From: Streptomyces sp. CB00316
Lineage (GTDB): Bacteria; Actinomycetota; Actinomycetes; Streptomycetales; Streptomycetaceae
DNA: 64,000 nucleotides
Direction of reading: 5' to 3'
Assembly: GCF_001905595.1 (NCBI RefSeq)
Contig: NZ_LIXI01000012.1
Span: forward strand, 1 to 64,000
A model generated the notes under the pieces. It searched no databases. It was not told the DNA's origin and saw only the letters and a list, made by a program, of their open reading frames with translations. Within the stretch, counting starts at the first letter, position 1. Each line of letters begins with the position of its first letter. The translations under genes were made by a program, and so were the position numbers. Positions 30,001 to 38,097 of the stretch are shown here, piece after piece.

Positions 30001-31000
30001 AGCCCGTGACATCGGCGGGCAGCCCCCGGTCCTGTACCTCGGTCAGATACCGCCAGGCGTCGGGCCGGCTTCCGTCGGTGTCGGTGAAGCCGTACACCTG
30101 GGCGAGCTGTCCGCTGGAGAGTGACCGGCCGTTCCAGCGAGCCACGTCCGGGTCGCGGGCGAGGGCGGCGACGGCCCGGCCCACATAGGCGGGGGACTCG
30201 GAGATCGCGAAGTGCGGCGCGTGCGCGATCGCGTCGCGCCAGGTGGCCTCGGTGACGCCATGGGCCTGGAGCATCGCCTCGGAGCGCAGCCAGCCGGGGG
30301 TGAGCGCCACGGCGGTCGCACCGTGCGGTGCGAGCTCATGGGCCAGCGCGAAGGCCATCCGGTTCACGGCGGCCTTCGCGAGGTCGTAGAAGAAGGAGAC
30401 GCGGTAGTTGTCCGTGTTGTACTCGTCCGTCCCGTCGGTCATCTCGACGACCAGGCCGCCCGGGGTCTCGATCAGCAGCGGCAGCGCGAAGTGACTGGTG
30501 ATGGCGTGCGTGTCGACCGCCAGTCGCAGGGTGTGCAGGCCGGTGTCGAGGGAGGACTCCCAGACCGACTTGTTCCACTCGATCTCGGCGCCCCAGATGT
30601 CGTTCACCAGGATGTGCAGGGCTCCCTGCTCGCCGGAGACGCGGGCGACGAGCGCGCTGACCTGGTCGGGGACCAGATGGTCGACCTGGACGGCGATCCC
30701 ACGGCCGCCCGCCGCGTCGACCAGGGCCGCGGTCTCCTCGATCGTCTCGGGCCGGTCCATCTCGGAGCGCTCGGAGCCGCTCGTACGCCCGGTGACGTAG
30801 ACGGTCGCCCCGGCGGCGCCGAGCTGTACGGCGATCCCGCGGCCCGCTCCGCGGGTGCCTCCGGCGACGAGCGCCACCCGTCCGGCGAGATCGGAGTCCG
30901 TAACAGCTGCGCTGTCCGGTGCAGGGGAGCTGTCGGACGTGGGGGAGCTGTCCGGTACAGGGGAACTGTCCGGCGTTTCCGGTGTCGAAGAGGGTCCCAT
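29993..31000 (-). CDS. SDR-family NAD(P)-dependent oxidoreductase
   Basis: This 335-residue protein has a classical SDR Rossmann start (GRVALVAGGTRGAGRGIAVQLGAAG, residues about 40-65) and TGRTSG at the second strand, which suggests NADP preference. VNDIWG replaces the usual NNAG, as in one recognised SDR branch. The YxxxK pair is present (YDLAKAAVNRM). The C-terminal segment is P/D/G-rich. The first 36 residues are a low-complexity S/P/D repeat from four 18-bp units, not part of the fold, so an internal start is possible but not evident. The ribosome-binding AGGG lies inside a palindrome just upstream. The substrate is unknown. Confidence 0.82.
   Translation of the reverse strand: MGPSSTPETPDSSPVPDSSPTSDSSPAPDSAAVTDSDLAGRVALVAGGTRGAGRGIAVQLGAAGATVYVTGRTSGSERSEMDRPETIEETAALVDAAGGRGIAVQVDHLVPDQVSALVARVSGEQGALHILVNDIWGAEIEWNKSVWESSLDTGLHTLRLAVDTHAITSHFALPLLIETPGGLVVEMTDGTDEYNTDNYRVSFFYDLAKAAVNRMAFALAHELAPHGATAVALTPGWLRSEAMLQAHGVTEATWRDAIAHAPHFAISESPAYVGRAVAALARDPDVARWNGRSLSSGQLAQVYGFTDTDGSRPDAWRYLTEVQDRGLPADVTGYR
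30911..30982 (-). repeat. Four imperfect 18-bp repeats in the SDR N-terminus
   Basis: Units at 30911, 30929, 30947 and 30965 are each 18 bp, with GCTGTCCGGT...GGGGA on the plus strand. They encode six-residue S/P/D repeats (SPVPDS, SPTSDS, SPAPDS). Whole-codon length keeps the frame. This is a slippage-prone tract that could vary between strains. Confidence 0.75.
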
Positions 31001-31003
31001 ATC

Positions 31004-31018
31004 GCCCTAATTTAGGGC
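31004..31018 (-). promoter_or_regulatory. 15-bp perfect palindrome over the SDR ribosome-binding site
   Basis: GCCCTAAATTAGGGC (minus strand) is fully symmetric about its central base and ends 3 bp before the SDR ATG, so its AGGG doubles as the ribosome-binding sequence. The loop would be too short for an RNA hairpin, so a protein operator is the better reading. It lies between the LAL stop (31029) and the SDR start. Confidence 0.5.
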
Positions 31019-31028
31019 ACCTGTTTCC

Positions 31029-33890
31029 TCAGGGCCCGAGCTGCGAGCCGATCTGGGTACGGGACGACACCCCCAGCTTCCGCAGGGCACGCGCCACGTG
31101 GTGCTCCACCGTCCGGTGCGAGAGGACCAGCTCGCGTGCGATCTCGCGGTTCGAGAGGCCGAGCGAGACCAGCCGGGCCACCGCCCGCTCCCGGGGCGAG
31201 AGATGGTCGCCGTACCCCAGGGCGCCGGGCCTGCGGACGGTGACCTGGCCGTGTTCCCGCAGCCCGCGCTGACAGCGCAGCACATCCCATACGGCGTCGA
31301 TGTCCTGGTAAGCCGCGATGGCCTCGTGCAGCACCGCGCGCCCGCCCCGAGCACCGGCGGCCAGTAGCCGCAGCCCCCATGCCTCCCTGACGTACGCGGC
31401 CTCATAGGGCCGTTCCAGAGCCGCCCAGGCGTCCGCGGCGGCCGCGTACAGGGCGTCGGACCCGCCGGCCCCGGTCTGCGGGCCGGTCGTCGCGGTGAGC
31501 AGCGCCCGGCAGGTCAGCAGGGCGGCCCGGGCGGCCGGCGCGTCCCGGCGGGCGATGCCGTCGGCCAGCTCCGTGGCGAGGTGGTGGGCCTCCCCGTCCC
31601 GCCCGTCCCGGATCAGCGCCTGGACGGCCGGCGGTGCGAGGGCCGTCGCCCACACCCACGCACCGGTACGGCGGAGGTGGTGCAGCACCCCCTCCACCGC
31701 CTGGACGGCCTGCGCGGGGCGGTCGGCGGCCAGATGGACCCGCACCACGGCGGCCGCGGCGGAGGTCAGCACGATGCCGGTGTCCAGCGCGGTCGTGCGG
31801 ACGGCCCGCTCCAGGAGGCGACGCGCCACATCGGTCTGCCCCTTGGTGTGCAGGCGCAGCAGCCCGCAGACCAGTAGGGTCTCCGCGTGGAAGTCGGGCA
31901 CGTCCTGGTACTGCTCCTCGGCGCGTTCGGCCCGCTCCAGCAGCCCCGCCCACCGGCCGCTCGTGAAGGCGGCGAGCATGTCCGTGGTCTCGACGAACGC
32001 TTCGAGGTACGGGGCGTGGTTCGTCCGGACGGCCTGCCACGCCCGGGCCTGGAAGGCGCGGGCGCGTTCCGGATGGCCGAGGGCGGTCGCGGCGCCCGCC
32101 AGATTGGCGTGCACCCTCGCCGCCGCCTCGACGGTGAGGGCCTCGGGCAGATCGGCCACCGCGTCCCACGCCGACGGGTCGCCCATCAGGGCCAGGGCGG
32201 TGGCGCGGTTGGCCAGCACGGCCGAGCGCAGGTCCTGCTCGTCGACCTGGGGCAGCAGCCGCTCCGCCTCGGCCAGCAGCCGCCGGTGCTCACCGACCGG
32301 CCACCCTTTGAGGGAGGGGATCGCGATGATCGCCAGCGCCCGTGCGGCCTGTCCCGTCGACACGGCGAGAAGATCGGGAACGGCACGCGCTATCTCCTCC
32401 AGTGCCTCAAGACCGGAACCCGACTGGTTGCGCAGCAACAGCCCCAAAAGCAGCCGGATCTCGCCGCTCGGCCCGGGGCCGAGGGAGCACTGGCCGAGCA
32501 CGTTGCGCAGGGCGGCGGGCACCTGTGGGCCGGTGCGGGCGTTCAGCGCGACGCGGGCCAGCTTCAGCGCGACCCGGTCGCGGACAACGGCGGAGGGTCC
32601 CCCATGCAGGGCGTCGAGATAGCGGTCCGTGGCCGTACCGGCGTCCCCGCCCCGGGCGGCGCGGTCCGCGGCCGCCTCCAGACATCGCACCGCCTGGGTG
32701 CGGAGGCCGGCGCACCGGTAGTGCTCGGCGACCCGCACCAGAGGGAGGGGGCCGCCGTGCCGCGCGAGGGCGCGGGCCGCGCGCAGGTGCAGTACGGGCC
32801 GCTCCGGTTCGGCGACCGCCTCGTACGCGGCTCTGCGCGCCAGTTCGTAAGGGAAGGCGTAGGTGCCGTCCCCAGCCCGTACGACGCCTTCTTTCAAAGC
32901 CGCGGCGAGCGCACGGCGGGTCTCCTGCTCGTCCAGCCCCGCGACCGCCCCCAGTAGGTGTACGGGCGCGGGGTCACCGAGAACCGCTGCCGCGGCGACC
33001 ACCCGCCGCGCGTCCGAAGGAAGGCGACGCAGCCGCTCCACCAGCGGACGGCGTACGGACGCGGGCAGGGGAGGTTCCGGCTGCCCGGTCGTCCGGGCAG
33101 GGCACGCCGTGGCGTCGGACCACTCCCGCAGCACCTCTTCGATCACGTGGGGGAGGCCGCCGGTCCACCGGTGCAGACGGTCGGCGAACTCCTCGGGCAC
33201 CGCCCGCGCGCCGAGCAGCCCGGCGGCCATCGCGCCCGTCTCCGCCACCGAGAGCGGTGCGAGGTGCCGTTCGACCACCACCGCATGGGCCGGTGGGCGC
33301 AGCGGGAAGGGGAGCCCGCCACCTCCCTCCGCGTCGGTGTGGGGAAGGGTGTCGCTGCGTGCGGTGAGCACGAGTCCCAGGTCCGGCGGCGGGTCGGAGA
33401 CGACCGCACGGAGAAAGGCGATCGTGCCTTCGTCGGCCCACTGGAGGTCCTGCACGGCCAGAACCACCCTCCCCAGGGACGCGGTCAACGCGCACAGGGC
33501 CCGCAGGACGCGGTGCGCTCCGGCGCGCGGATCGTCCGCGGGGGGCGGTACGGGCGGCAGGAGGTCTGCGACCTCGGGCAGCAGCCCGCGCAGTGCCCCG
33601 GTCACCGGTGACAGCTCTTCCGGACGGGGCCGGCAGCGGCTCAGCGCCTCGATGAGCGGTGCGTACGGGAAGGGGGCGTCCGACTCCTGACAGCGGACGG
33701 CCAGGGTGGGGGTGTCCGACGACCGTGTCCGCGCGAGTAGTTCGCGGACCAGTCGGCTCTTACCCACCCCCGCCTCACCGGTGATCACCACGACGGAGGG
33801 CCGACGGCCGAGCACCGGGCGAAGGTCGTCCAGGAGCGCGGAACGCCCGGTCAGGGCCGCGTGGAGAGGGATCGTCGGGTCGGCGTTCAC
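31029..33890 (-). CDS. LAL-type ATPase/LuxR transcriptional regulator
   Basis: This 953-residue large ATP-binding LuxR regulator opens with an AAA/STAND ATPase: Walker A GEAGVGKSRLV near residue 40, LAVQDLQWADEGT as Walker B, and VLTARSD. A long TPR-like helical region follows. The C-terminal LuxR helix-turn-helix (LSPRERAVARLVSLGLSNREIARELVLSHRTVEHHV) covers about the last 60 residues. GTG 33890 is selected because GGAAGGA stands 5 bp upstream; the open frame runs on to 34136 without a comparable start. The signal and targets are unknown. It is separated from the upstream subtilase gene by a hairpin, and the SDR gene begins 28 bp after its stop, so the two could be cotranscribed. Confidence 0.87.
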   Translation of the reverse strand: MNADPTIPLHAALTGRSALLDDLRPVLGRRPSVVVITGEAGVGKSRLVRELLARTRSSDTPTLAVRCQESDAPFPYAPLIEALSRCRPRPEELSPVTGALRGLLPEVADLLPPVPPPADDPRAGAHRVLRALCALTASLGRVVLAVQDLQWADEGTIAFLRAVVSDPPPDLGLVLTARSDTLPHTDAEGGGGLPFPLRPPAHAVVVERHLAPLSVAETGAMAAGLLGARAVPEEFADRLHRWTGGLPHVIEEVLREWSDATACPARTTGQPEPPLPASVRRPLVERLRRLPSDARRVVAAAAVLGDPAPVHLLGAVAGLDEQETRRALAAALKEGVVRAGDGTYAFPYELARRAAYEAVAEPERPVLHLRAARALARHGGPLPLVRVAEHYRCAGLRTQAVRCLEAAADRAARGGDAGTATDRYLDALHGGPSAVVRDRVALKLARVALNARTGPQVPAALRNVLGQCSLGPGPSGEIRLLLGLLLRNQSGSGLEALEEIARAVPDLLAVSTGQAARALAIIAIPSLKGWPVGEHRRLLAEAERLLPQVDEQDLRSAVLANRATALALMGDPSAWDAVADLPEALTVEAAARVHANLAGAATALGHPERARAFQARAWQAVRTNHAPYLEAFVETTDMLAAFTSGRWAGLLERAERAEEQYQDVPDFHAETLLVCGLLRLHTKGQTDVARRLLERAVRTTALDTGIVLTSAAAAVVRVHLAADRPAQAVQAVEGVLHHLRRTGAWVWATALAPPAVQALIRDGRDGEAHHLATELADGIARRDAPAARAALLTCRALLTATTGPQTGAGGSDALYAAAADAWAALERPYEAAYVREAWGLRLLAAGARGGRAVLHEAIAAYQDIDAVWDVLRCQRGLREHGQVTVRRPGALGYGDHLSPRERAVARLVSLGLSNREIARELVLSHRTVEHHVARALRKLGVSSRTQIGSQLGP

Positions 33891-34061
33891 GGCTTCCTTC
33901 CGCACCCGTGGGCAGCATGGGCATGACGGGCGGGCGGATTCGCCCCGGCCGCCCGGCGGCCTCGTGATGGTTCTCCGCGCATGATGGCCCTTCGCGAGGG
34001 TGGTGAAAAGGGGAGCGACGCCCGCGGCGCGTGTGCGGGCGCCGCAGACGTCACTCCCCGT

Positions 34062-34097
34062 CCGGCCGTGAGGTTCGCGGAGAGGTCTCACGGCCGG
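34062..34097 (-). terminator. Stem-loop terminator after the subtilase gene
   Basis: A perfect 11-bp stem pairs CCGGCCGTGAG (34062-34072) with CTCACGGCCGG (34087-34097) around a 14-base loop. It lies 76 bp beyond the subtilase stop codon on the minus strand and upstream of the LAL start, in an otherwise gene-free 282-bp gap. Confidence 0.7.
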
Positions 34098-34172
34098 GTG
34101 CGCCGGGATCCACCAGGGTTCGGGACCGTGGATCACCGGCAGTTCGGTGGGGGTGATACCGACGCCGGGCGG

Positions 34173-35762
34173 TCAGAACCTCAGCGACCAGGAGTTCAGC
34201 GTGCCGGTGTCGTTGACCCAGTTGTCGCTCACCCGCAGCTTCCAGGTCCCGGCGGCGGGCTTGGAGGCGGCGTTCACGGTGAAGTTCCCGCGGACGTCGT
34301 CGGCGCTGTCGTTGGCGTTGTAGTCCTTGAGTCGGAAGACACCGCCGTCGGGGGCGACGAGGTCGACCCGCAGGTCACCGCGGAAGGTGTGGCGGATGTC
34401 GACCGCGACGGAGAGCGTCGCGGGTGCGTTGCCCGCGATACCGCTCACGGTGACCGGGGACTCGACGGTCGCGTTGTCGCGGATCGGGTAGGCGGTGGTG
34501 TTCTCGAAGGTCTTGCCGGTGGGCGGAGGCGTGGTGCCGTCGTTCGGGACGTACAGCAGGCGGTTGGGCGAACCGGTCTTCGCGTCGGTGACCTTGTTCG
34601 GGGTGGCGTCGGCGATCAGCCGGTCGTGGACCTGCTCGGGCGTCCAGGACGGGTTGGCGGAGAGGATGAGGGCCGCCGCGCCCGCCACGTGCGGGGAGGC
34701 CATGGAGGTGCCGCCGTCGGAGCGGGAGCCGGTGTCGTTGAGGTGGGAGGCGGAGACGATGTCGGAGCCGGGGCCGAACAGGTCCAGGCAGGTGCCGTGG
34801 TTGGAGGACTTGCCGCTCGGCCAGATCGACCGGGCGTCGCGGCTGTCGGTGGCGCCGACCGTCACCGCGCTCGGCACGGCCGCCGGGGAGGTGTTGCAGG
34901 CGTTGGCGCCGTCGTTGCCCGCGGCGACGACGTAGGTGACGCCGGAGGCGATCGACTTGGCCAGTGCGTCGTCGACCGATGCGGTCCGCCCGCCGCCGAT
35001 GCTCATGTTGGCGACCGCCGGCTTGACCGCGTTCTTCGTCACCCAGTCGATGCCGGCCAGCACCGGCGCCCAGGTGGAGCCGGAGGAGCCCTGGCAGTTG
35101 AGGACCCGTACGCCCACCAGCTTCACCGCTTTGGCGACGCCGTACGCCGCGCCGCCGACCGTGCCCGCCACATGGGTGCCGTGGCCGTTGCAGTCCTGGG
35201 CGACGGAGTCGTTGTCTATGAAGTCGTAGCCGCTGACCGCCCGGCCGCCGAACTCCTGGTGCGAGGTGCGTATCCCGGTGTCGAGGACATAGGCCGTCAC
35301 GTTGGAGGCGGTGTCGGGGTACGTGAACTTCCGGTCACCCGGCAGGTCACGCTGGTCGATGCGGTCCAGGCCCCAGGTCGGGTCGCTCTGGGTGCCCAGG
35401 GCGTACGCGACTCCGTCGGCCTCCACCCGGGCGACGGAGGGGTCGGCGGCCAGCCGCCGGGCCTGCGCCTCGTCCACCTTCACGGAGAAGCCGCGCAGGG
35501 CGGCGGTGTAGGTGTGGCCGATCCTTCCGCCGTGCCGTCCGGCGAGGGATCTCGCCGTCCTGTCCACGTCGGCCCGCGCCACCGAGGCCTTGAACGTGAC
35601 GATGTACGAGCCCTTCACCGCCCCGGCCCGGTCGGCGCCCAGGATGCGGCCTTCGGAGGGCGGGGGTGTGGGTGCCGCCCCGGCCGTTCCGGCGCCGGCG
35701 ATCAGTGCGCCGACGGCACACGCGGCAGCGGCGACACGCCACACCGCAGCTTGAGACACCAT
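34173..35762 (-). CDS. Secreted S8 subtilisin-like protease with P-domain
   Basis: This 529-residue secreted serine protease has a signal peptide at residues 1-29 (cleavage near AGA/AP). An I9 inhibitor propeptide spans about 50-120. The S8 catalytic domain spans about 127-400 with triad D161 (VLDTGI), H194 (GHGTHVAG), S353 (GTSMASPH) and oxyanion N283 (AAGND). A proprotein-convertase P-domain spans about 425-529 (IRDNATVESPVTVSG, DLVAPDG, WKLRVSD), ending in WSLRF. The order resembles Streptomyces extracellular subtilases and aqualysin relatives. The start is ATG 35762. It probably digests external protein, or takes part in mycelial turnover; the substrate is not inferable. Confidence 0.92.
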   Translation of the reverse strand: MVSQAAVWRVAAAACAVGALIAGAGTAGAAPTPPPSEGRILGADRAGAVKGSYIVTFKASVARADVDRTARSLAGRHGGRIGHTYTAALRGFSVKVDEAQARRLAADPSVARVEADGVAYALGTQSDPTWGLDRIDQRDLPGDRKFTYPDTASNVTAYVLDTGIRTSHQEFGGRAVSGYDFIDNDSVAQDCNGHGTHVAGTVGGAAYGVAKAVKLVGVRVLNCQGSSGSTWAPVLAGIDWVTKNAVKPAVANMSIGGGRTASVDDALAKSIASGVTYVVAAGNDGANACNTSPAAVPSAVTVGATDSRDARSIWPSGKSSNHGTCLDLFGPGSDIVSASHLNDTGSRSDGGTSMASPHVAGAAALILSANPSWTPEQVHDRLIADATPNKVTDAKTGSPNRLLYVPNDGTTPPPTGKTFENTTAYPIRDNATVESPVTVSGIAGNAPATLSVAVDIRHTFRGDLRVDLVAPDGGVFRLKDYNANDSADDVRGNFTVNAASKPAAGTWKLRVSDNWVNDTGTLNSWSLRF

Positions 35763-36085
35763 GCGATTCCTCCTGAGGGGTTGGCCCGGACCGGCTCCGG
35801 CCCGGGCTGGGCCCGCGCACGGCGAATACCGGGCACGGGCGAAGGAAGGGGCACGGCGGAGGCTCCGGACGATGCGACGTCGGCCTCGTACGGCGGATGC
35901 CGAACTTGGGGGGCCGGCAGATGCACGAGGGGCGGAGCCACCGCCGCCTCAGGAAGAATCGATCCATGGGGGCAGGTCGAACAATGCGTAGGTGTACCCA
36001 ACCGTTCCGGCCGCCCGGGCCCGGCGTGGCGATAGGTTCTGCTCGCGAGAACGCCATCGTGACGAGCCGCCGGGCAGGGAAATTC
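35763..36085. other. Intergenic region between subtilase and DUF6461-like genes
   Basis: This 323-bp gap separates divergent genes and must contain the subtilase promoter. CTCCTGAGGGG just upstream of 35762 includes the subtilase ribosome-binding sequence (AGGAGG on the minus strand). No further gene, repeat or RNA is supported. Confidence 0.5.
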
Positions 36086-36733
36086 ATGAACCGGGGATCT
36101 GGGGAGAACGGGCTGCGCTGGATAGCGGGCGCCTACGACATCAGCTTCACCTTCACGCTCGGCGAGGGGCTCTCACCGGAGGAACCGCTGCGCAGCGTGG
36201 GTGCCGAGGAACGGCACGTCGTCCCGCTGACCCGCTCCGCGGCGTACGAACTGCTGGTCAGGGACGAAGGCGACCACCTCAGCGACCTCGACTACCTGGA
36301 CTGGGAGGATGAGGCGGAGGTGGCCCGGCTGACGAGCGCGGGCTTCCTGCCCGCTCCGCCGGAGAGCATCGAGCGGACTCGGTGGCGGGCTGGGCGTACG
36401 CGCTGGAGGAGTTCAGCTGCCATACGGGCACCTACATCGCGGCGCTGTCCGAGCGGGGGCCGGGCGTTCGCCGTGCATCGCAACGCGAAAGGCTTCAGCC
36501 GTGTCGACTACGGCCTCCACGGCAAGGCCATGACGTGCTTCGAGCCGGGCCTGCCCCACCTGAGGGACGGTGTCCCGGCTGAGGCCGCGCTCGGCTTCGT
36601 CCACCATGGCCCCGGGGCGGGCGACGTGGCGTTCCTGCGGCTCCTGGAGGACGAGCTCGGCATCTACCTCCCCTACGAGGAGACGCGGGCCGAGCTGTCG
36701 GCGGCGGCGATCACCGAGGCCGCCCGGGGATGA
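36086..36733 (+). CDS. DUF6461-like protein with two compensating local frameshifts
   Basis: ATG 36086 follows AGGGAAA at good distance. Residues about 10-95 (WIAGAYDISFTFTLGEGLSPEEPLRSVGAE) and 130-215 (FAVHRNAKGFSRVDYGLHGKAMTCFEPG) resemble the DUF6461 family seen in Streptomyces. Between about 36375 and 36460 the frame encodes an unlikely R-rich stretch (RTRWRAGRTRWRSS). The expected family sequence (AGWAYALEEFSCHTGTYIAALSERG) is readable in another frame there. Two opposite single-base changes would explain this and keep the gene open. It may be a mutant allele, a tolerated swap or sequencing error. The function is unknown. It has no obvious link to recA downstream. Confidence 0.6.
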   Translation: MNRGSGENGLRWIAGAYDISFTFTLGEGLSPEEPLRSVGAEERHVVPLTRSAAYELLVRDEGDHLSDLDYLDWEDEAEVARLTSAGFLPAPPESIERTRWRAGRTRWRSSAAIRAPTSRRCPSGGRAFAVHRNAKGFSRVDYGLHGKAMTCFEPGLPHLRDGVPAEAALGFVHHGPGAGDVAFLRLLEDELGIYLPYEETRAELSAAAITEAARG

Positions 36734-36795
36734 TCACTGACGCTGCCCGGGGACAGCGAGGCGTATCCCGGCCTGCCGGGGCCCGCGTGGTGCGC

Positions 36796-36829
36796 TTGAC
36801 ACCAAAATCGAACATCCATTCTCATGGAT
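36796..36829 (+). promoter_or_regulatory. Distal recA promoter with SOS-like half box and inverted repeat
   Basis: TTGACA (36796-36801) and TCTCAT (36820-36825) are 18 bp apart. Within the spacer GAACATCCATTC (36810-36821) keeps one perfect half (TCGAAC at 36808) of the actinobacterial LexA box TCGAACN4GTTCGA; the other half is degenerate. ATCCAT-TCTC-ATGGAT (36814-36829) is a perfect 6-bp inverted repeat overlapping the -10 region. Confidence 0.6.
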
Positions 36830-36894
36830 TTCGGCCGGGTTTTTCCGGGCCCGACCGTGGAGTTGTCCACAGGCCGGGAGGACGTCGAGGCCCA

Positions 36895-36917
36895 TTGTCA
36901 GTGGCAGGGGTTAGCGT
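36895..36917 (+). promoter_or_regulatory. RecA-independent (PafBC-type) damage promoter of recA
   Basis: TTGTCAGTGGC (36895-36905), six bases, then TAGCGT (36912-36917) is a perfect match to the RecA-NDp consensus TTGTCRGTGGC-N6-TAGCGT, which PafBC activates in mycobacteria. The recA start codon lies 43 bp downstream of the -10 box. Confidence 0.9.
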
Positions 36918-36960
36918 CTTTGACGTGAAGCGATCGACTCAAGCAAATCGGGTGGAACCC

Positions 36961-38094
36961 ATGGCAGGAACCGACCGCGAGAAGGCGCTGGACGCCGCAC
37001 TCGCACAGATTGAACGACAGTTCGGCAAGGGCGCGGTGATGCGTCTCGGTGAGCGGCCGAACGAGCCCATCGAGGTCATCCCGACGGGATCGACCGCCCT
37101 CGACGTCGCGCTCGGCGTCGGCGGTCTGCCGCGTGGCCGTGTGGTGGAGGTGTACGGGCCGGAGTCCTCCGGTAAGACGACGTTGACGCTGCACGCCGTG
37201 GCGAACGCGCAGAAGCTCGGCGGTTCGGTGGCGTTCATCGACGCCGAGCACGCGCTGGACCCGGAATACGCCAAGAAGCTCGGCGTCGACATCGACAACC
37301 TGATCCTGTCCCAGCCGGACAACGGTGAGCAGGCGCTCGAGATCGTCGACATGCTGGTCCGTTCCGGCGCCCTGGACCTGATCGTGATCGACTCCGTCGC
37401 GGCCCTGGTGCCCCGTGCGGAGATCGAGGGCGAAATGGGTGACTCGCACGTGGGTCTGCAGGCCCGTCTGATGAGCCAGGCCCTCCGCAAGATCACCAGC
37501 GCGCTCAACCAGTCCAAGACCACAGCGATCTTCATCAACCAGCTGCGCGAGAAGATCGGTGTGATGTTCGGTTCGCCGGAGACCACGACCGGTGGCCGGG
37601 CGCTGAAGTTCTACGCCTCGGTGCGCCTGGACATCCGCCGGATCGAGACGCTGAAGGACGGCACCGACGCGGTCGGCAACCGGACCCGCGTCAAGGTCGT
37701 CAAGAACAAGGTCGCCCCGCCGTTCAAGCAGGCCGAGTTCGACATCCTCTACGGCCAGGGCATCAGCCGTGAGGGCGGCCTGATCGACATGGGCGTGGAG
37801 CACGGCTTCGTCCGCAAGGCCGGCGCCTGGTACACGTACGAGGGCGACCAGCTCGGCCAGGGCAAGGAGAACGCCCGCAACTTCCTCAAGGACAACCCCG
37901 ACCTCGCCGACGAGATCGAGAAGAAGATCCTCGAGAAGCTCGGCGTCGGTGTCCGGCCGGATGCCGAGTCCGCCGAGCCGGGTACGGAAGGAGCGGCGAC
38001 CGCGGGAGCGACGGCCGACGGTGCGGCGAAGCCGATGACCGCTGCCGCGGCCACCAAGGCGAAGCCGGCCAAGACCGCGGCGGCCAAGAGCTAG
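36961..38094 (+). CDS. recA: Recombinase RecA
   Basis: This 377-residue DNA strand-exchange protein and SOS co-protease shows all hallmarks. The N-terminal helix reads LDAALAQIERQFGKGAVM. Walker A is GPESSGKT (66-73), the catalytic-glutamate/MAW region is AFIDAEHALDPEYA, and Walker B is LIVIDSVAAL. The L1/L2 loops are SHVGLQARLMSQALRK and GSPETTTGGRALKFYAS, and the C-terminal domain is canonical. The last 50 residues are an A/T/K-rich tail, longer than in E. coli RecA and typical of Streptomyces. ATG 36961 starts the family sequence. Two upstream elements indicate combined LexA-like and PafBC-type damage control. recX follows 3 bp after the stop. Confidence 0.97.
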   Translation: MAGTDREKALDAALAQIERQFGKGAVMRLGERPNEPIEVIPTGSTALDVALGVGGLPRGRVVEVYGPESSGKTTLTLHAVANAQKLGGSVAFIDAEHALDPEYAKKLGVDIDNLILSQPDNGEQALEIVDMLVRSGALDLIVIDSVAALVPRAEIEGEMGDSHVGLQARLMSQALRKITSALNQSKTTAIFINQLREKIGVMFGSPETTTGGRALKFYASVRLDIRRIETLKDGTDAVGNRTRVKVVKNKVAPPFKQAEFDILYGQGISREGGLIDMGVEHGFVRKAGAWYTYEGDQLGQGKENARNFLKDNPDLADEIEKKILEKLGVGVRPDAESAEPGTEGAATAGATADGAAKPMTAAAATKAKPAKTAAAKS

Positions 38095-38097
38095 GCC

